From positions 971,868 through 1,035,867 of the forward strand of contig CAJNDS010000047.1 in NCBI GenBank assembly GCA_905221605.1: a stretch of DNA of 64,000 nucleotides, written 5' to 3'. Positions 53,063 to 64,000 of the stretch are shown here, in pieces. Each line of letters opens with the position of its first letter. The stretch's first letter is position 1. The position numbers and the translations under genes were made by a program. This DNA comes from Symbiodinium natans. Its lineage: Eukaryota > Sar > Dinophyceae > Suessiales > Symbiodiniaceae. A model generated the notes under the pieces. It did not search any database. It was not told the origin of the DNA and saw only the letters and a program-made list of their open reading frames with translations.

Positions 53063-53165
53063 ATGGCTCGGAGCAACGCGCCTCCGCCACCGCCGCCACT
53101 GCCTTCACCGGGGGCGATGCCGACGCTTGCTCGGGAACTGTCTGTGAAGGCGTTCGCAGGGACTC
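53063..53165 (+). CDS. Possible first exon with Pro-rich start
   Basis: ATG 53063 opens MARSNAPPPPPPLPSPGAMP and then TLARELSVKAFAG before running into a CACA/CTCTC microsatellite. The ATG lies only 18 nt after the stop of the previous gene, which is short even for tightly packed genes, so this could be a 5' exon of a new transcript, a 3'-UTR open frame or an alternative end of the upstream gene. Confidence 0.25.
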
Positions 53166-53306
53166 CACCCCACACCCACACCACCCAACCACCCACACAC
53201 CCACACACCCACACACCCACACACTCACTCTCACTCTCTCACGCTCTCTCTCACTCACTCTCACTCTCACGCACAGGCACACTCGCACTCACACTCACAC
53301 TCACTT
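53164..53306. repeat. (CACAC)n and (CTCAC)n microsatellites
   Basis: CCCACACACC-type and ACTCTCACTC-type tracts over about 140 bp. Confidence 0.9.
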
Positions 53307-53435
53307 AGGCACTCGTGCGTACAGACACCGACAGATCGATGATCGATGGAGAGAGAGGGAGTGAGGAACAAAACGACATAAAGCAATGTTTTACTTTGAA
53401 CACCCCCCCACTCTACAGTGAAGGAATTTGCAGCT

Positions 53436-53715
53436 CACCCTGGGGTTGGGCACTCCAAGGGCACACGGGGTTGGGCAGTCCAGGGATTGTGTGGAGATAC
53501 TCTGGGCTTGGGCACTCCAGGAACAGGAATTTTGAGGAGATACTCCGGCGGTTGGGCACTCCAGTGACTCGGTGGCACTCCAAGGACTTGTGGGGAAACT
53601 CTGGGTTTGGCATGACTCTGTCGGGAATACTCTGGGGTCGGTCACTCCAGGGACTCTGTCTGGGATACTCTGCATTTAAAACTCTCTGGTTGGGCACTCC
53701 CGGGACTTTCTGGGG
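53436..53715. repeat. Degenerate minisatellite, unit about 40-50 bp
   Basis: Words GGTTGGGCACTCCAGGGACT and GGGATACTCTGGG recur with variation (53444, 53468, 53500, 53549, 53636, 53690), about six to seven units. Not coding in any consistent frame. Confidence 0.75.
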
Positions 53716-54111
53716 TGGGATACGGGTCATGGGCGAGGAGTAGACCGGGCGAGGAGAACTCAAAATCAGCGAGGGTGGGCAAAAAGAAAGGGGGGCTAGG
53801 GCAGGCTACTTGTGGCAGGGAGACTTGTGCAGGAAAACTCACCCTCTCCACACACTGCCAAACCTGTAGTGGTGGGAGGTTCGTTTTGGGGAAGGGTCTC
53901 AATTCACGGGCGGGATCAGCAACCTCGATCCACACGTAACAGCGCACGTTTTTCCCAATACCAAGCCCAAAGTGGCAATGTCTACACATCTGGGAGAGAA
54001 CCTACCTTGCTTACCTGTTTGTACTTGGGTGTCAGCCAACCAAGATGTGTACACACCTTTTCACACCAACAGACTCGGTAACGCATGCCCCTTCGGGGGG
54101 CCATATGCGCT

Positions 54112-54265
54112 GGAAGGAAGGAAGGAAGGAAGGAAGGAAGGAAGAAGAAGAAAAAGGCAGGGGCTGGACCCAAAGGCCCCATGAAAGAAGGAAAGAAAGA
54201 AAGAACACAACAAAAGAAAGAAAGACAGACAGAAAGAAAGAAAGAACACAACAAAACAGAGCTTG
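54112..54265. repeat. (GGAA)n, (GAAA)n and (AGAC)n low-complexity tracts
   Basis: GGAAGGAAGGAA at 54113-54142, GAAAGAAAGA tracts at 54188-54260 with AGACAGACAG between. They explain the Lys/Glu-rich and Ser/Phe-rich open frames on both strands here. Confidence 0.9.
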
Positions 54266-57200
54266 CACGCGAACGCATCTACGCACACATGCACCTGCAT
54301 GCACACGCAAACACAGATAGACAGATTCAGATATGCATCATAAGCATCTAATTCATAAGTACCGGGCCATGCACCTGCACACAAGGTTCCCCGTCTCTGT
54401 CTGAGATCAGAGCAAGACCGTCCCAGAATGATTTCCCGCGTCCTTGTTCGCTTTCTCAATGAGCCGCCCAGCCCTGATACAGAGTTGTGAGCCTCCCAAG
54501 GCTGAATGCCACGTGCAGCACAGGTTGTTCATGTTGCAAGCGTTCTGTATTGAAGCCTGGTTGGGTGCAGAGTGCGTCCCCATCGGGCAGGTGTCTCGGC
54601 TGCTGGATGTGCCCAACCGACTAAAGCAGCGCTATGTGGCCCCCTGGCACAGCAAGTGTAATGTGCATCAGAGCACCTTTGGCCCTATAGGCCCCAAAAA
54701 CACTCTCTTTAGTACGGGCTCCCAAAACAAATTTCAGGGCTGGAGCTTCGCCCACGCCAACATCTACGACCCACAACACCTAAAACTTTAGTCTGCCCCC
54801 CGATAAACCTCAAGACTACACGTTGTTGAAACCTCCACCGCCTGACCAGCTATTGGCTCTTGTCTCTGAGCACAGGGCAGCAGTTGTTGTTATGAATCGG
54901 CAAGCAAGGTCGCACAAAGATTCTAGGATGAAGGGTCAAAAGGCATTCAATGGCAGCCTGCTTCCCGGTTCCTCCAGAGTTTTAAGGTCAGGGTGCTGGA
55001 CCAGCTTGGGCAGCTCGCTGCATCTCCGCAGGCATGATCCTCGGTAACGAGAAATAGCGAAGCCCCAACCCAGAAGCGTGTCTGGTTGTTTGTACGGGGA
55101 CAATGTTTTCTCCTTTTCTCTGACACCTTCGCCTTAGCCCCTGCCAGCACACCCATTTTCGGAGGTTGAGGCAACAAAAACTTTGGCAAAAGTCCTGGAC
55201 CTGCCACGACTTCTGTAGTGCAGCCCGGCCGAAGAAAAAGCGCGCTGGAAAAAAGACCTGCCCAGGTGGCAGCTTCAGAGAGTCATGGGCCCATTTGCAC
55301 CGTACAGCTGGGGCCGGAGGGCCACCTGGCGCTGCGAACGGAGCCCCGCAATTTTCCGGGATTCCGGGATGCCTTACAGGATCTTACAAGGCCCTGAGGT
55401 GGCAGGTTTCCGGAACTTTGGGCTGGGTTAGGGCCGGGGAAGTGTTTGGTTGAGGCAGTTGTCCTGTGCCGCTGAAGTGAAGGAGTCACCGATGCTCACC
55501 GTCCGCGTGGAGTTCTCGGATGGCTTGCTAATTGGGCCGGAGGCTTTGCTTTCGATGCATCTTCGAAAGGTGCGGCGCTATAAATAAATTGTAGAGAACA
55601 AGCTGCAATCACTGAGCACTTTGCTCCAACACTGTCGCCATTTGACCGAAGTACTGCCTGTAACTTGCATGTCGCATGCCCTTGTCAGGTCATGCCAGAT
55701 TTATCGTCCGGACCCCCGATCTCAGAAGATGTCGCAGTACCTCTTGACGGACCGGGGTCCAGCCTGCAAGTGCCTGGATCCTGGAGAATCTGATCTCTGG
55801 CGGGTCTAAACAAAACCCCCCCAGGACTCTGCCGGCGGCTCGGCGGATTGCGGCGTGGAGCTGCAAGTCTTGGAGGGGCTCGCAAAGGCCCGGCTTGTTT
55901 GAGCCGGCAACCACAGTACTCGTATTTGTCGCGTGTACCCGGTGTACCCTTTCTCCAAGTGCTTTAGGTTGGGCATATCGGTGCATCATTCGAGTCTCAT
56001 GTCAGAAGGCCAGCCGAGAGATGGGCGGCAACCTGATGCCGGGCAGCCGCGTGGTCGGGGACCCGAGCGAATGCAGATACCATCGCTTGTACGGGCCCAG
56101 ATGGCCTTTGCCGTTGCTCTGCTAGCTGTAGTCACAGCCGTAGTCAGCATTGTGGCAGGCCTTGTCAGAACCGTATATCTTGTGCCTGAGCTGATTCGGA
56201 GGTGCCACACAAGCATGGAGACGCGGCAAACATTGACAATTCCAATCTTCGTTTCGAACCCTGCTGTACGCCCCATATGCGACCCATCACCCAGAGTTGA
56301 ATGATTTAATGGGCTGTACCAGCTCTGGCAATGGTCCGATTGAGCCAAGAAAGCCAGTCACCGGCTTGCGCAAGCACGTCGGAGTGCACGACCTCCGGCG
56401 AAGCCACCGCGGCGTCGTCCGCCTGCGGAATGATGCGGGCGAGGACCTCCAGGCGCCTCTTGGGCTACAACTCGACGAGTACGGACACATAGAAATGTCA
56501 GAACGTGCAAGTACTGGTGTTCCTTTGTGTATATGGTCATGCATACTCGAGCGCATAGTGAGAGTTTAAGCAACTATTCGTATTAGCAGTTGATGCTGTC
56601 TTCCGAGTCTGTGGAACAATTCATTTGGTTCGAAGCATTTCCTTACAGAAATGATGTGCGGTCAAAGGAGCAGTCAATGACTGAGTTTCCGCGTAATTAA
56701 GATTTGCGCAAACACAAGAGCATTCAGTATTTCTTGCCAGAGTCAGCCCTATGTAAACAGAGAAAGGCCATCACGCACGCACATCCACCGCGATCTACAA
56801 ATACCATCAAATACCCATAGACCCGTCCACTACGTTTAGTGGGGCATCACACGATTGCATTGCACCCCATGTTCAGCAGCTTTCGTAAGAGAGCGCGAAA
56901 CAGCGCTTGACCATCGGGGGGTGGTCTCAGCGTGGACGAGATGCCGGTTACTTTTCGACGTGAGAAGAATGCCGTTCTGCCGTTCCGCGTCGTAGAATTA
57001 TTCGGCCACAGACTCAAGTTCTCGCGCAGAAAAGTGTTCTTGCTGTTTGTGCGAAGTTCGTGATTGGCAAGTGCAAGATCGAATTTGCCAATTGCTGCGT
57101 CATTTCGGATGCAATGTTGGCCCGCTTTTCATGTTTCGTCATGCCTTCAAATGCTCTGAACGACAGTCTACATGTCGGGAAAAGCTCTACTTTCCCAGCT

Positions 57201-57484
57201 GTAGAATGCTGTAGAATGCGTTGCGTGGGGCACTTTTGCCTTCGACAAAAAATGGGTGCCAACGAATTCAAGCTGCATGTCCAGACACGGGCGGTGTGCG
57301 AGGCATGGAAGTCACCAAAATCTCGCGAGTGGCTCTCAGAGAACCTAGGTACTTAGGTAGCATTCCCGTCGACTCCAGGGGCTTTTGTATCAAGTCAGCG
57401 GAAGGCCAGATGCTTGCGCAATGGCCGAACCTCGGTTTCCATTGCGAAGCGCTTTCGAAAGAAACCTATGTAAGTTGCCCGCAG
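54266..57484. other. Mostly non-coding stretch with three weak candidate exons
   Basis: Three short stretches look coding on the + strand. 55485-55569 reads SPMLTVRVEFSDGLLIGPEA and ends at a GT donor. 55690-55810 reads QIYRPDPRSQKMSQYLLTDR. 56360-56512 reads RKHVGVHDLRRSHRGVVRLR, then LQAPLGLQLDEYGHIEMSE. None could be joined in frame to a recognised gene. They may be 5' exons of the patatin-like gene or remnants of another. The rest shows nothing I can support. Confidence 0.3.
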
Positions 57485-59260
57485 GTTCGCTTCGCTGAGC
57501 CGAACCTCTTGGGCAGATCGCTGCAGGTCTTGGATTTGCCAAAAGGCACACAGCTTCAGCCAGTAGAGAACCAAGGGTCAGCGTAAAGAACTTGCACGGC
57601 CTTGGCAACCCCAAAGCATGTGATGTCCAGGGGAGTTCCTGACCTTCGACCCTGGTGACTCTTGGAACTTCGACTTCCATCTTTCGGTGAACGAGGGCAA
57701 GCTTCGTGCTCATGTCTTGCGCGGGGGTTCGTATGCGGTACAACGTTCCGAAAACTGGAGCTTGGAAACTTTGTCACTACCGAGTCGGCAGAAGAGCGAG
57801 AAGCTCTCGAAGCTGAAGGGCCTCACGGTTTCGCTGTCGGCGTCGGGATGGCTGGTGATCTACCAGCTCGGAGTCGCGGAGTGCCTGCAGAATCATGGTG
57901 GCTCGCCCCTGATAACGCCCTGTGCATAGGCTTTTCACATGTGAGAGCATGTATGCGCGTGCTTGAGTGGGCGTCGGCGTGCCTCGGCGTGTGTATATAT
58001 ATATATGTTTATACTCTTATAATTGTATGCATGCTTATCCTGGGACTTGTTTTGAATCTTCAAAGGCATCACCCAGAACCCGTACGTGCGCGTCTCGGGG
58101 GCATCCGGCGGTGCTTTGGCTGCCTGCGTCATGATGTACGGCGCCAACCCCCGGAAGCCTTTGGAGGTGCTCCTCCGGTGCGCGCAGATCCTGCACGCCA
58201 AGCCCGAGAAGGCGTTTTTACTGAGGAAGTTCGTCCTGCAGGCGATGCAGGAGGTGATTTGCGATGGGTCCTTTCAGCACCCGGTCTTTGAGACACAACG
58301 CCTGGAGATCGGAGTCTCTTCCACTCAGAGCAAGGGCCCGGGCCGCTTTCTCAACATGATGTGGAATGGCGAGGAGCATCGGCTCAAGGAGTTTGCGAGC
58401 ACTGCCGACATTGCCGTGGCCTTGCTGGCCTCCCGGAAGAAATTCGATTGTCAGCAAGCTTTGTGAAAGCTTAGAAAGCCAGAAAACCCCGTAGACTTGG
58501 TAGACTCCCACTTGGTGTGGGGAAGTGAGGTAGGCTGGTTGCAGTCTTGCGGCTCCCTTTATTTGGTGCTTTGCCATGTCTGAGGCATCCTCCACCTGCG
58601 GCATCTCTGGTCTCCCATTTACGTTTCAAGACGAGAAGGGTGAGGAACGGCAGGTTGCAGACGGTGCCTTCAGGAACTTCCTGCCGGCCTTTGATGAACA
58701 CTCGATCACGGTAAAGCCGTTTTGCGCCGGAGTCGACATGCTGGGTTTCACAGGGGACAAGGCTGACGTGGGGCCTTCCGAGTATGTGCCAGCCTCTTTC
58801 GGGGTTTTCCCACCACCCGTCGCGATGTTGGAGCACCTTTACGAGCTCGGCTACCAGGACATGGAAACATGGCTGGACCTGCATCTGGAAGAGCGCGCAA
58901 GAGAAGTGGCCCAGCAGGCTGCTGAGCAGGTACGGTTGGTACGGTTGAACTGTGCTTCCGGAAAGAGCTTCAACCACGCACAAGCATCCCTCAACCCTAA
59001 AAACAATCTCCTAAACTTCCCCTACACTGCTACACACGTGATTCTCGAGAGTTAGGAGGCTTTTTTCCGTTTCTTGAGCTTGCAGGATGACCTGCCGCCC
59101 GTGGCATTCACCTGTGAGAATAATGGCATGCTGTGGCACAAGGAGGTTCTGCAACGGGTGCCCGTGAAGTGGGCGGATGCTTGGCTGAATACAGAGAACG
59201 CAGTGCCTGTGATACAACGCATTACAATGCCGAACATGCCACACAGGACATGCTCAATTC
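57485..59260 (+). CDS. Patatin-like phospholipase
   Basis: Lipid acyl hydrolase of the patatin/PNPLA family using a Ser-Asp dyad. Exons: 57485-about 57583 (VRFAEPNLLGRSLQVLDLPK), 57631-57897 (an N-terminal beta-rich part, FLTFDPGDSWNFDFHLSVNE, then GLTVSLSASGWLVIYQLGVA), 58066-about 58450 (nucleophile elbow VSGASGGALAACV with Ser in G-A-S-G-G), 58585-58929 (catalytic Asp in QVADGAFRNFLP, then LEHLYELGYQDMETWLDLHL) and 59086-about 59250 (DDLPPVAFTCENNGMLWHKE). The GT donor at 57898 joins H-G-I-T in frame. The usual Gly-rich oxyanion motif DGGG is replaced by SASGW. The frame breaks after 59250, and the C-terminus probably lies in a further exon near 59250-59420 (DMLNSRNFLADKTTP). The 5' end is not defined. 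Confidence 0.75.
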
Positions 59261-59820
59261 CCGCAACTTCCTTGCGGACAAGACGACGCCAGTCTTACGC
59301 CAAGGCAAGGCGATCTGGAGCCTACTCGTGCAACATCGCTGCCACCATGATCTCGGCACATCCCTGCTTGTGACACCCAGGCCCACTGGAGTTGAGCGAC
59401 CTCGGCTTTGTTCTGCCGGACGGACAGACCGGAGCCAACACTGACCCCACAGAGGTGACCGGTGTGAAGAGATGGATGGTGCCACCTGGCGCGAGAGATC
59501 TATAGGGTTTTTCTGCACATCTGCACACTTGCTATGTCACTGCATTAGCCCGATACCTCGGAGCCTCTCCGTTTGGTAAGGTCATGTTAGGGCAGTTACG
59601 TCAGGCTGACGGGCAATTTAATCATGCTTCTCTGCACATGGGATTTACAACTTGTAGCTCGTCGATGCACAGAGTGTTGTAGAAGAAGATGTGGCCTGCG
59701 TTTTGGGGCATGTGTAAGGGCAGAGGGGGGGGGGGGGGAGGGACCCAACAGCTGCTCTACTTTTAGCGCCTGGTTGAAGCTACCTTGCGGTCACTTCTCG
59801 GGAGAGCTGCCCTATCCGCC
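59261..59820. other. Region after the patatin-like gene
   Basis: May contain the last patatin exon (to about 59420). A G tract occurs near 59725-59742. No other exon is supported. Confidence 0.3.
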
Positions 59821-62464
59821 ATGCCAAGGTTGACTGACCTGGATATGCGATGGCAAGAAAGCGAGGTCAACGTGGACCTGACACTTGTCAAGATTCAGGT
59901 ATAGAGCGACGCCTAAGGCTGCCGCAGGGTGCATTCAGTGCATGAATGTGCAGTCGCTCAAGGAGTGACGATGAGGAGCAGCAGAGGGCGACTCGCCTTC
60001 CAAAGTGGTCCATGTACGAATTGTATACGGCTTGGGAGATGTTTCGGGTTTAGCCCGGCCTCCCACCTCCAATGCGGATTGGATGGAGCCTTGTCTGAGT
60101 CAAATGCTGAGGTCGATTGGATGATTCGGGAGCTACAAGCTCCAGCTGGCTTTGAGAGATCACAAGAGAAGTTTCTCCGAAGGCGCTCGGGGCGGTAATG
60201 CAGCTTGCACATCGTTACATGCTCGCACCGTGATCGATCACATGCTGCAGGCTCACCTCTGGGCGGATCCACTTGTCCTGGATCTCGGATGCGTTCGTCG
60301 ATGAGAAGTGCCGCAGGTGTTCCATCGACACTCCGGAGAGGCACTTTGTGGTGATCACAGTCACTTACTTTGAATCTAGAGCTCTTCTTTCTGCAGGATG
60401 CACGGAAGGATAGTAATCAGAGTACTAGTATGCTGAGGTCAACTATTCCCTGACTCTCAGGGCCCAGTCGCATGAAGATGCCGTTGCTTGGACTACAGCG
60501 TTGAGGGATGCACTTGCGGCCGTCGGAGGCTATGATCCCAAAGCGGACAAGGTCAGCCAGCAGCAGCCAACCACTGTGTCCCTCATTGACAAGGAGTAGC
60601 TGCGCATCGCAGCGTGTCAAGTCAGAGTAGCGCCAAAGTGCGCTCCAAATAGCCCCCAACTGTCTCACAAGATCGCTTGTGAAATTCCTGTTCAACTTCA
60701 TGCGGCCTTGGCCACGTTCAGAGAATCTCTCCTGAATGCCATCCTCTCTGAGCTTGGCTTATCGCTGTAATTCCCTTTCTTGTCCTCAACAAGGTCGGCC
60801 GACTGCAGCTTCGCGTGCTGGGAGCCTTCGATCTTCAACTGCGCGCAGCGCACTCAGACCTGCGCGACCTGCTCTTGTGAGGTCCACAGTGGAGTCCAAA
60901 GGCTGTCACCGACCCACAGAGTGCAGAATGCAAACTCTTCCTTCACTCCTTGAGGACCGCGATTCTTTGCGGCGTTCTCGGACTCATGCTGCTGTACAGA
61001 ACACGGGCAGAGACTAAGAGACATCGCTACAGGCCCGCGATGTTTGTGCAAGCATCTGTCGGCAAGACGGTGCACAGGCCAGGCAGAGTGGAGTGGAAGT
61101 GCAAATTCAGGTGATGTGTTGCTGCCTCACTTGGCCCTTAGCAGTCGTGGCGTCGCTGTTGGTTGCAGAGCTTCACACAATCTCCACAGGACGCTGATGG
61201 CAGAGGGCAGCCTGAGCCCCACGTGGCCCTCAAGCAATGAGCCACGCTCTTAGCATCTGCAGAGGCACGTGCACATGCAATATAGTGTAACCATATCTTA
61301 TTCTCTGTAACAACTAACCGTCAGTTGGTTTGGGTGCGTACGTCGTTTCACCTAGTTCGCCTGCAGGGCTCGTGCGCTCCGGTTTCAATTCTCAGGTTCA
61401 CTTTCCCAGTGGGCGCCGAGGACGGTGAGCTCCAGCTGGAGGCTCCAGCTCATGCGCAAATCGACTTCTGTGCGGGTTTTCGTGCGACCGCCGTGCATGG
61501 ACATCGTGGGTTAACAGGTCATCAACTCCTCGGTGGCAGCCAACGAGAATCTGGGATCAGTGGGTCCAGGCCACAGGTCTGTCCGGCGACAGCATGGCGC
61601 AAGACAGTGGGGATGCCTCTCGGAAAGACGCTTCACCGCGCCACTCAGGGCTAGCGCTTTGGAACATCCCTCAATCTCAGTGGCTGCAGCACGCACCTTA
61701 GTCAGAGAGTCTTGCAGAGAGCTCTGCAAGAGATATCTATGACAGGAGGCGGTTGTTCGCGCACTTAGGAGACGAGAGAAGCTCGGGGGAGGAAGGGGCG
61801 AGTTGGAGTATGCCTTCCTCTTCCAGCCAGCAAAGGCGGGGGCTAGGGAGGCCTTGAGCCGGCCTCGAGAGATGAATTTAATTTCATATCTGGGAATTAT
61901 CCGCACTGAATGAAGATGTGGTTCAGGGCAGGGAACAAACAGATCCAAACAAAAAGCACGCGGCGGGAGAAGCCCTCATCATCGAAATCCTCTAGGGCCG
62001 GGAGGTTCTGACTAGGGAAGCTACAAGGAGATGTCTTGGAAATCGTACCAAAAAGAAGGAGTCAGAGCCAGGCTGTGTATAGGTTTGGCTCGTGGCCAGC
62101 ACCCCCACACGAACCAGGAGCCATCCTTGAAGGATGACTGTCCAGACACGAAGACCATGTAGCAAAGTATAGCAAAGTGCAATGTCCTTTCGGCAGAAAG
62201 CCCTATAGGACTTAGGAGCTCTCGCTTCCTGTCGGCGCGCGACGGCACACGTGCTGCTGTTGAATGGGGAGGGGCATCGTGCCTCGTCCAGGTGTCCACG
62301 GAGGTGCCCCAGCCAGGAGTCGCAGCACCGAAGGTGCTCTGCGTGCTTTTGCCAAGTTTGCAACTGCCATCGATGTGACGGTGATGTGGGAGGCTGAACC
62401 TGAAGCTCCACCAGTGCCACCGCCGGCACTGGGCGGACCCCATGCTGGCAGCTACGGAGGCTGA
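59821..62464 (+). CDS. Unrecognised multi-exon protein, possibly with a C2-like module
   Basis: Not firmly recognised. Candidate exons: 59821-59899 (LTDLDMRWQESEVNVDLTLV ending at an AG|GT donor), 60252-60395 (LTSGRIHLSWISDAFVDEKC, then CSIDTPERHFVVITVTYFES), 60795-60880 (GRLQLRVLGAFDLQLRAAHS, following ACAAG), 61370-61495 (PVSILRFTFPVGAEDGELQL, then QIDFCAGFRAT), 62290-62464 (STEGALRAFAKFATAIDVTV, ending PPPALGGPHAGSYGG-TGA). The phrase G-x-L-x-L-x-V-L-x-A-x-D-L resembles the first strand of a C2 domain, a weak hint of membrane or Ca binding. The last exon ends in a Pro/Gly-rich tail and a clean stop. The membership of all exons in one gene is inferred from order and strand. Confidence 0.4.
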
Positions 62465-62988
62465 AGCGGCTGAAGATCTCACAGAGCTATCGCATCACAT
62501 CACACGGCCTGCTCCAGGCCCGGCTCTGGTTGGCGCTCCCTTGGGCTTTGGCCCACAGTGTCGGAGCCATATATGATCGATTCAACGCGAAGTACGAAAA
62601 GAATGTGCATCAGTTGAAAGCCTGGCCTGTCTACACCTTTCTCGCCCAGTTTCTGGCCAGCTTCCGGGATCTCTGGTGGCGGGAGAGCTGGTCCTGCCCC
62701 CTTTGACAGCCGGCCCGGCCCTCGGAACATCTCGGAACAATTACTTGCTGGTCTTGTCCGGTCTTGGTGTCCGACGAGGGGCTTCCTTGCGCCGTGTCTC
62801 AGCCTGACGCTACGGCTGATACATCATTCGTGCTCGTAGTGGGTTGAGAAAGGGCAACCTGCACCTTGAAAAGCAGATACACCTTCTGAGTACCCATGTG
62901 TAGAAGGCTGTAAGTTATAACAGGCTCCCAAACTATGAAACCAGTTGTGTTAGAGACCTCCCCATACCATGTGTGTTTCCGGATCCAG
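62465..62988. other. Gap between the last two genes
   Basis: A possible exon reads LPWALAHSVGAIYDRFNAKY near 62540-62605; it could be an alternative 3' exon of the previous gene or a 5' exon of the next. Otherwise nothing is recognised. Confidence 0.3.
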
Positions 62989-64000
62989 GCTGGGAGGCAT
63001 TCAATCCTGTCCCTCGTGCGCCCGGAGCCCTGCGGTCATTGCCGCCGCCTCCAGTGAAGGAAGAGCCAAGGCCGTTGCTTTCTGCTTGGCTCAGAGAGGG
63101 ATACACCTGATGCGGAAACCACAGCTGAAGCGCCCGTCTGGGAGGATGGAAGAGCACCAGGCGCTGTTTCCGGACATGTTCCACTATGTGCCGGCCTCAG
63201 CAAAGAGAAGCCAAGCAACAAGATGCTGGCACATACCAGTGGGATCCAGTGGGCACTTGATTACTTGATCGTCAATTACGCGGCTACTTCAACCATTGAA
63301 TTTGTGATAATTTGTGATGAAGGGTTCATGCTGAATCCGATTCCACAGGCTAAGGCTAAGGCGATCCTTGCAAGCCACCCAACTCAGGAGAAAGATGAGC
63401 ATGAAGCTGAAGAGCCTGTGCCCCGGGAAAGCGCTAGAGAAAAAGACTTGCGGGAAAGCCGTTCCGACCGACGCAGCGTGGCAAGTTCAATTTCAGGCTC
63501 TGGCTCAAACCCCCGGAGCGTGGCAAGGCTGGCAGATTCTGGCCAAAAAGAAGTACAAGATTGCACAGAGGATGGTAGGCTTTTGAGTGAACAGCCGTGT
63601 CTTGATTCAGATACAACTGCCGTCTGCAGGCAGATGAGCTCCTCGGGGCGGACCGGGACTTCGAAGCCCCTGGGCAGATCTAACTCCCACAGCAGAGTGC
63701 ACTTTGTTGTGAGTTCATTTTCGGAAGGGGGGGGGGGGGACCCAGGTGCTGGCTTCCACAGCGATGACCTAAGCCTAAGTGATGCAAAGTCGGAGAGTCG
63801 GACGACCGTCACTCAAATCCTGGCAGGCTGAGAGGTGGCGGGCACCGGTCTTGACCCCTGTGCACCTGGATGTCTTCCACGACAAGGCCTGGTGAGAAAG
63901 AAATAGAAAGAATGGAGATGGGGAGATCATGAGCATCTGTGCCGGAATGCAGGTCTTCCCTGACATGGATGCCCGCGGGCTGCAGCTAGCTGGATGTCAA
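62989..64000 (+). CDS. Unrecognised protein, Pro- and Ser-rich, running off the window (partial)
   Basis: Not recognised. Exon from 62989 after GGATCCAG reads WEAFNPVPRAPGALRSLPPP and continues PVKEEPRPLLSAWLREG before an in-frame stop. A second block at about 63355-63600 is open in two frames; one is acidic and Ser/Arg-rich (RESAREKDLRESRSDRRSVA), the other Lys/Gln-rich (WQILAKKKYKIAQRM). Later exons: after CTGGCAG at 63828, AERWRAPVLTPVHLDVFHDK, and after ATGCAG near 63952, VFPDMDARGLQLAGC, reaching the last base. A poly-G tract at 63726-63739 interrupts one frame. Direction and general coding nature are fairly secure; exon joins are not. Confidence 0.4.

Noticed and set aside
54045-54460. 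Lys/Glu-rich (+) and Phe/Ser/Leu-rich (-) ORFs that look like membrane or charged proteins
   Set aside because: They arise from GGAA/GAAA simple repeats, which give such peptides in every frame.
1-64000. Relict dinoflagellate spliced-leader sequences upstream of genes
   Set aside because: I looked for CCATTTTGGCTCAAG-like words before gene starts and found only partial chance matches (for example ACCCATTTTGGAAG near 4053), none placed at a plausible acceptor.
1-64000. tRNA, rRNA or snRNA genes
   Set aside because: No cloverleaf with conserved A/B box words and no rRNA or U-snRNA landmark was seen by eye; a tRNAscan-SE or Infernal run would be decisive.

Overview
This window reads as nuclear DNA of a dinoflagellate, most likely a symbiodiniacean or a close relative such as Polarella (inference). 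The evidence is: short exons separated by introns whose donors are a mixture of GT, GC and GA with AG|G-type acceptors; every recognisable gene on the + strand across 64 kb; TTTAGGG-type telomere-like words in non-coding DNA; many microsatellites; and gene content typical of these genomes (single-domain voltage-gated channels with EF-hands, ionotropic glutamate receptor-like proteins, multi-RRM proteins, Cys-repeat proteins, TPT-type transporters). Almost no gene is one open frame, so the coordinates of spliced genes are first-to-last recognised exon, and exon limits were derived by eye from reading-frame continuity and paralogue comparison.

Layout. 1-1.1 kb: 3' end of a gene with an RS/KDS-rich tail. 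1.4-13.3 kb and 13.7-17.0 kb: two tandem paralogues (A and B) of a six-TM voltage-gated cation channel with two EF-hands. Paralogue A is split by a 7.5-kb intron almost filled by a 112-bp satellite array (about 5.52-12.09 kb); paralogue B has lost six of A's introns and has one A lacks. 16.7-17.7 kb: one copy of a roughly 0.9-1.0 kb segmental duplication (end of channel B plus start of an RRM gene); the second copy is at 23.3-24.2 kb. Between them sits an ionotropic glutamate receptor-like gene (19.0-21.2 kb). 23.6-28.8 kb: a four-RRM RNA-binding protein. 30.5-34.3 kb: an unknown gene and a Cys-rich repeat protein. 35.6-39.0 kb: a TPT/nucleotide-sugar-type transporter. 40.5-45.9 kb: glucosidase II beta subunit with what looks like an inserted jacalin-like domain. 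46.2-46.9 kb: a ~270-bp tandem repeat. 47.3-48.3 kb: possible coiled-coil protein. 48.5-49.8 kb: MAT2B-like Rossmann protein. 50.6-53.0 kb: unknown gene with a Ser/Glu-repeat tail. 53.0-57.4 kb: mostly repeats with scattered candidate exons. 57.5-59.3 kb: patatin-like phospholipase. 59.8-62.5 kb and 63.0-64.0 kb: two unrecognised genes, the last running off the window.

There is no operon-like functional cluster. The two channels and the glutamate receptor are three cation-channel genes within 20 kb, but the receptor lies inside a duplicated segment, so this may be history rather than function. The most unusual points are the satellite-filled channel intron, the mosaic intron content of the two channel paralogues, in-frame mini-introns of 69 and 54 nt, the duplication flanking the receptor gene, and the probable jacalin domain within glucosidase II beta.
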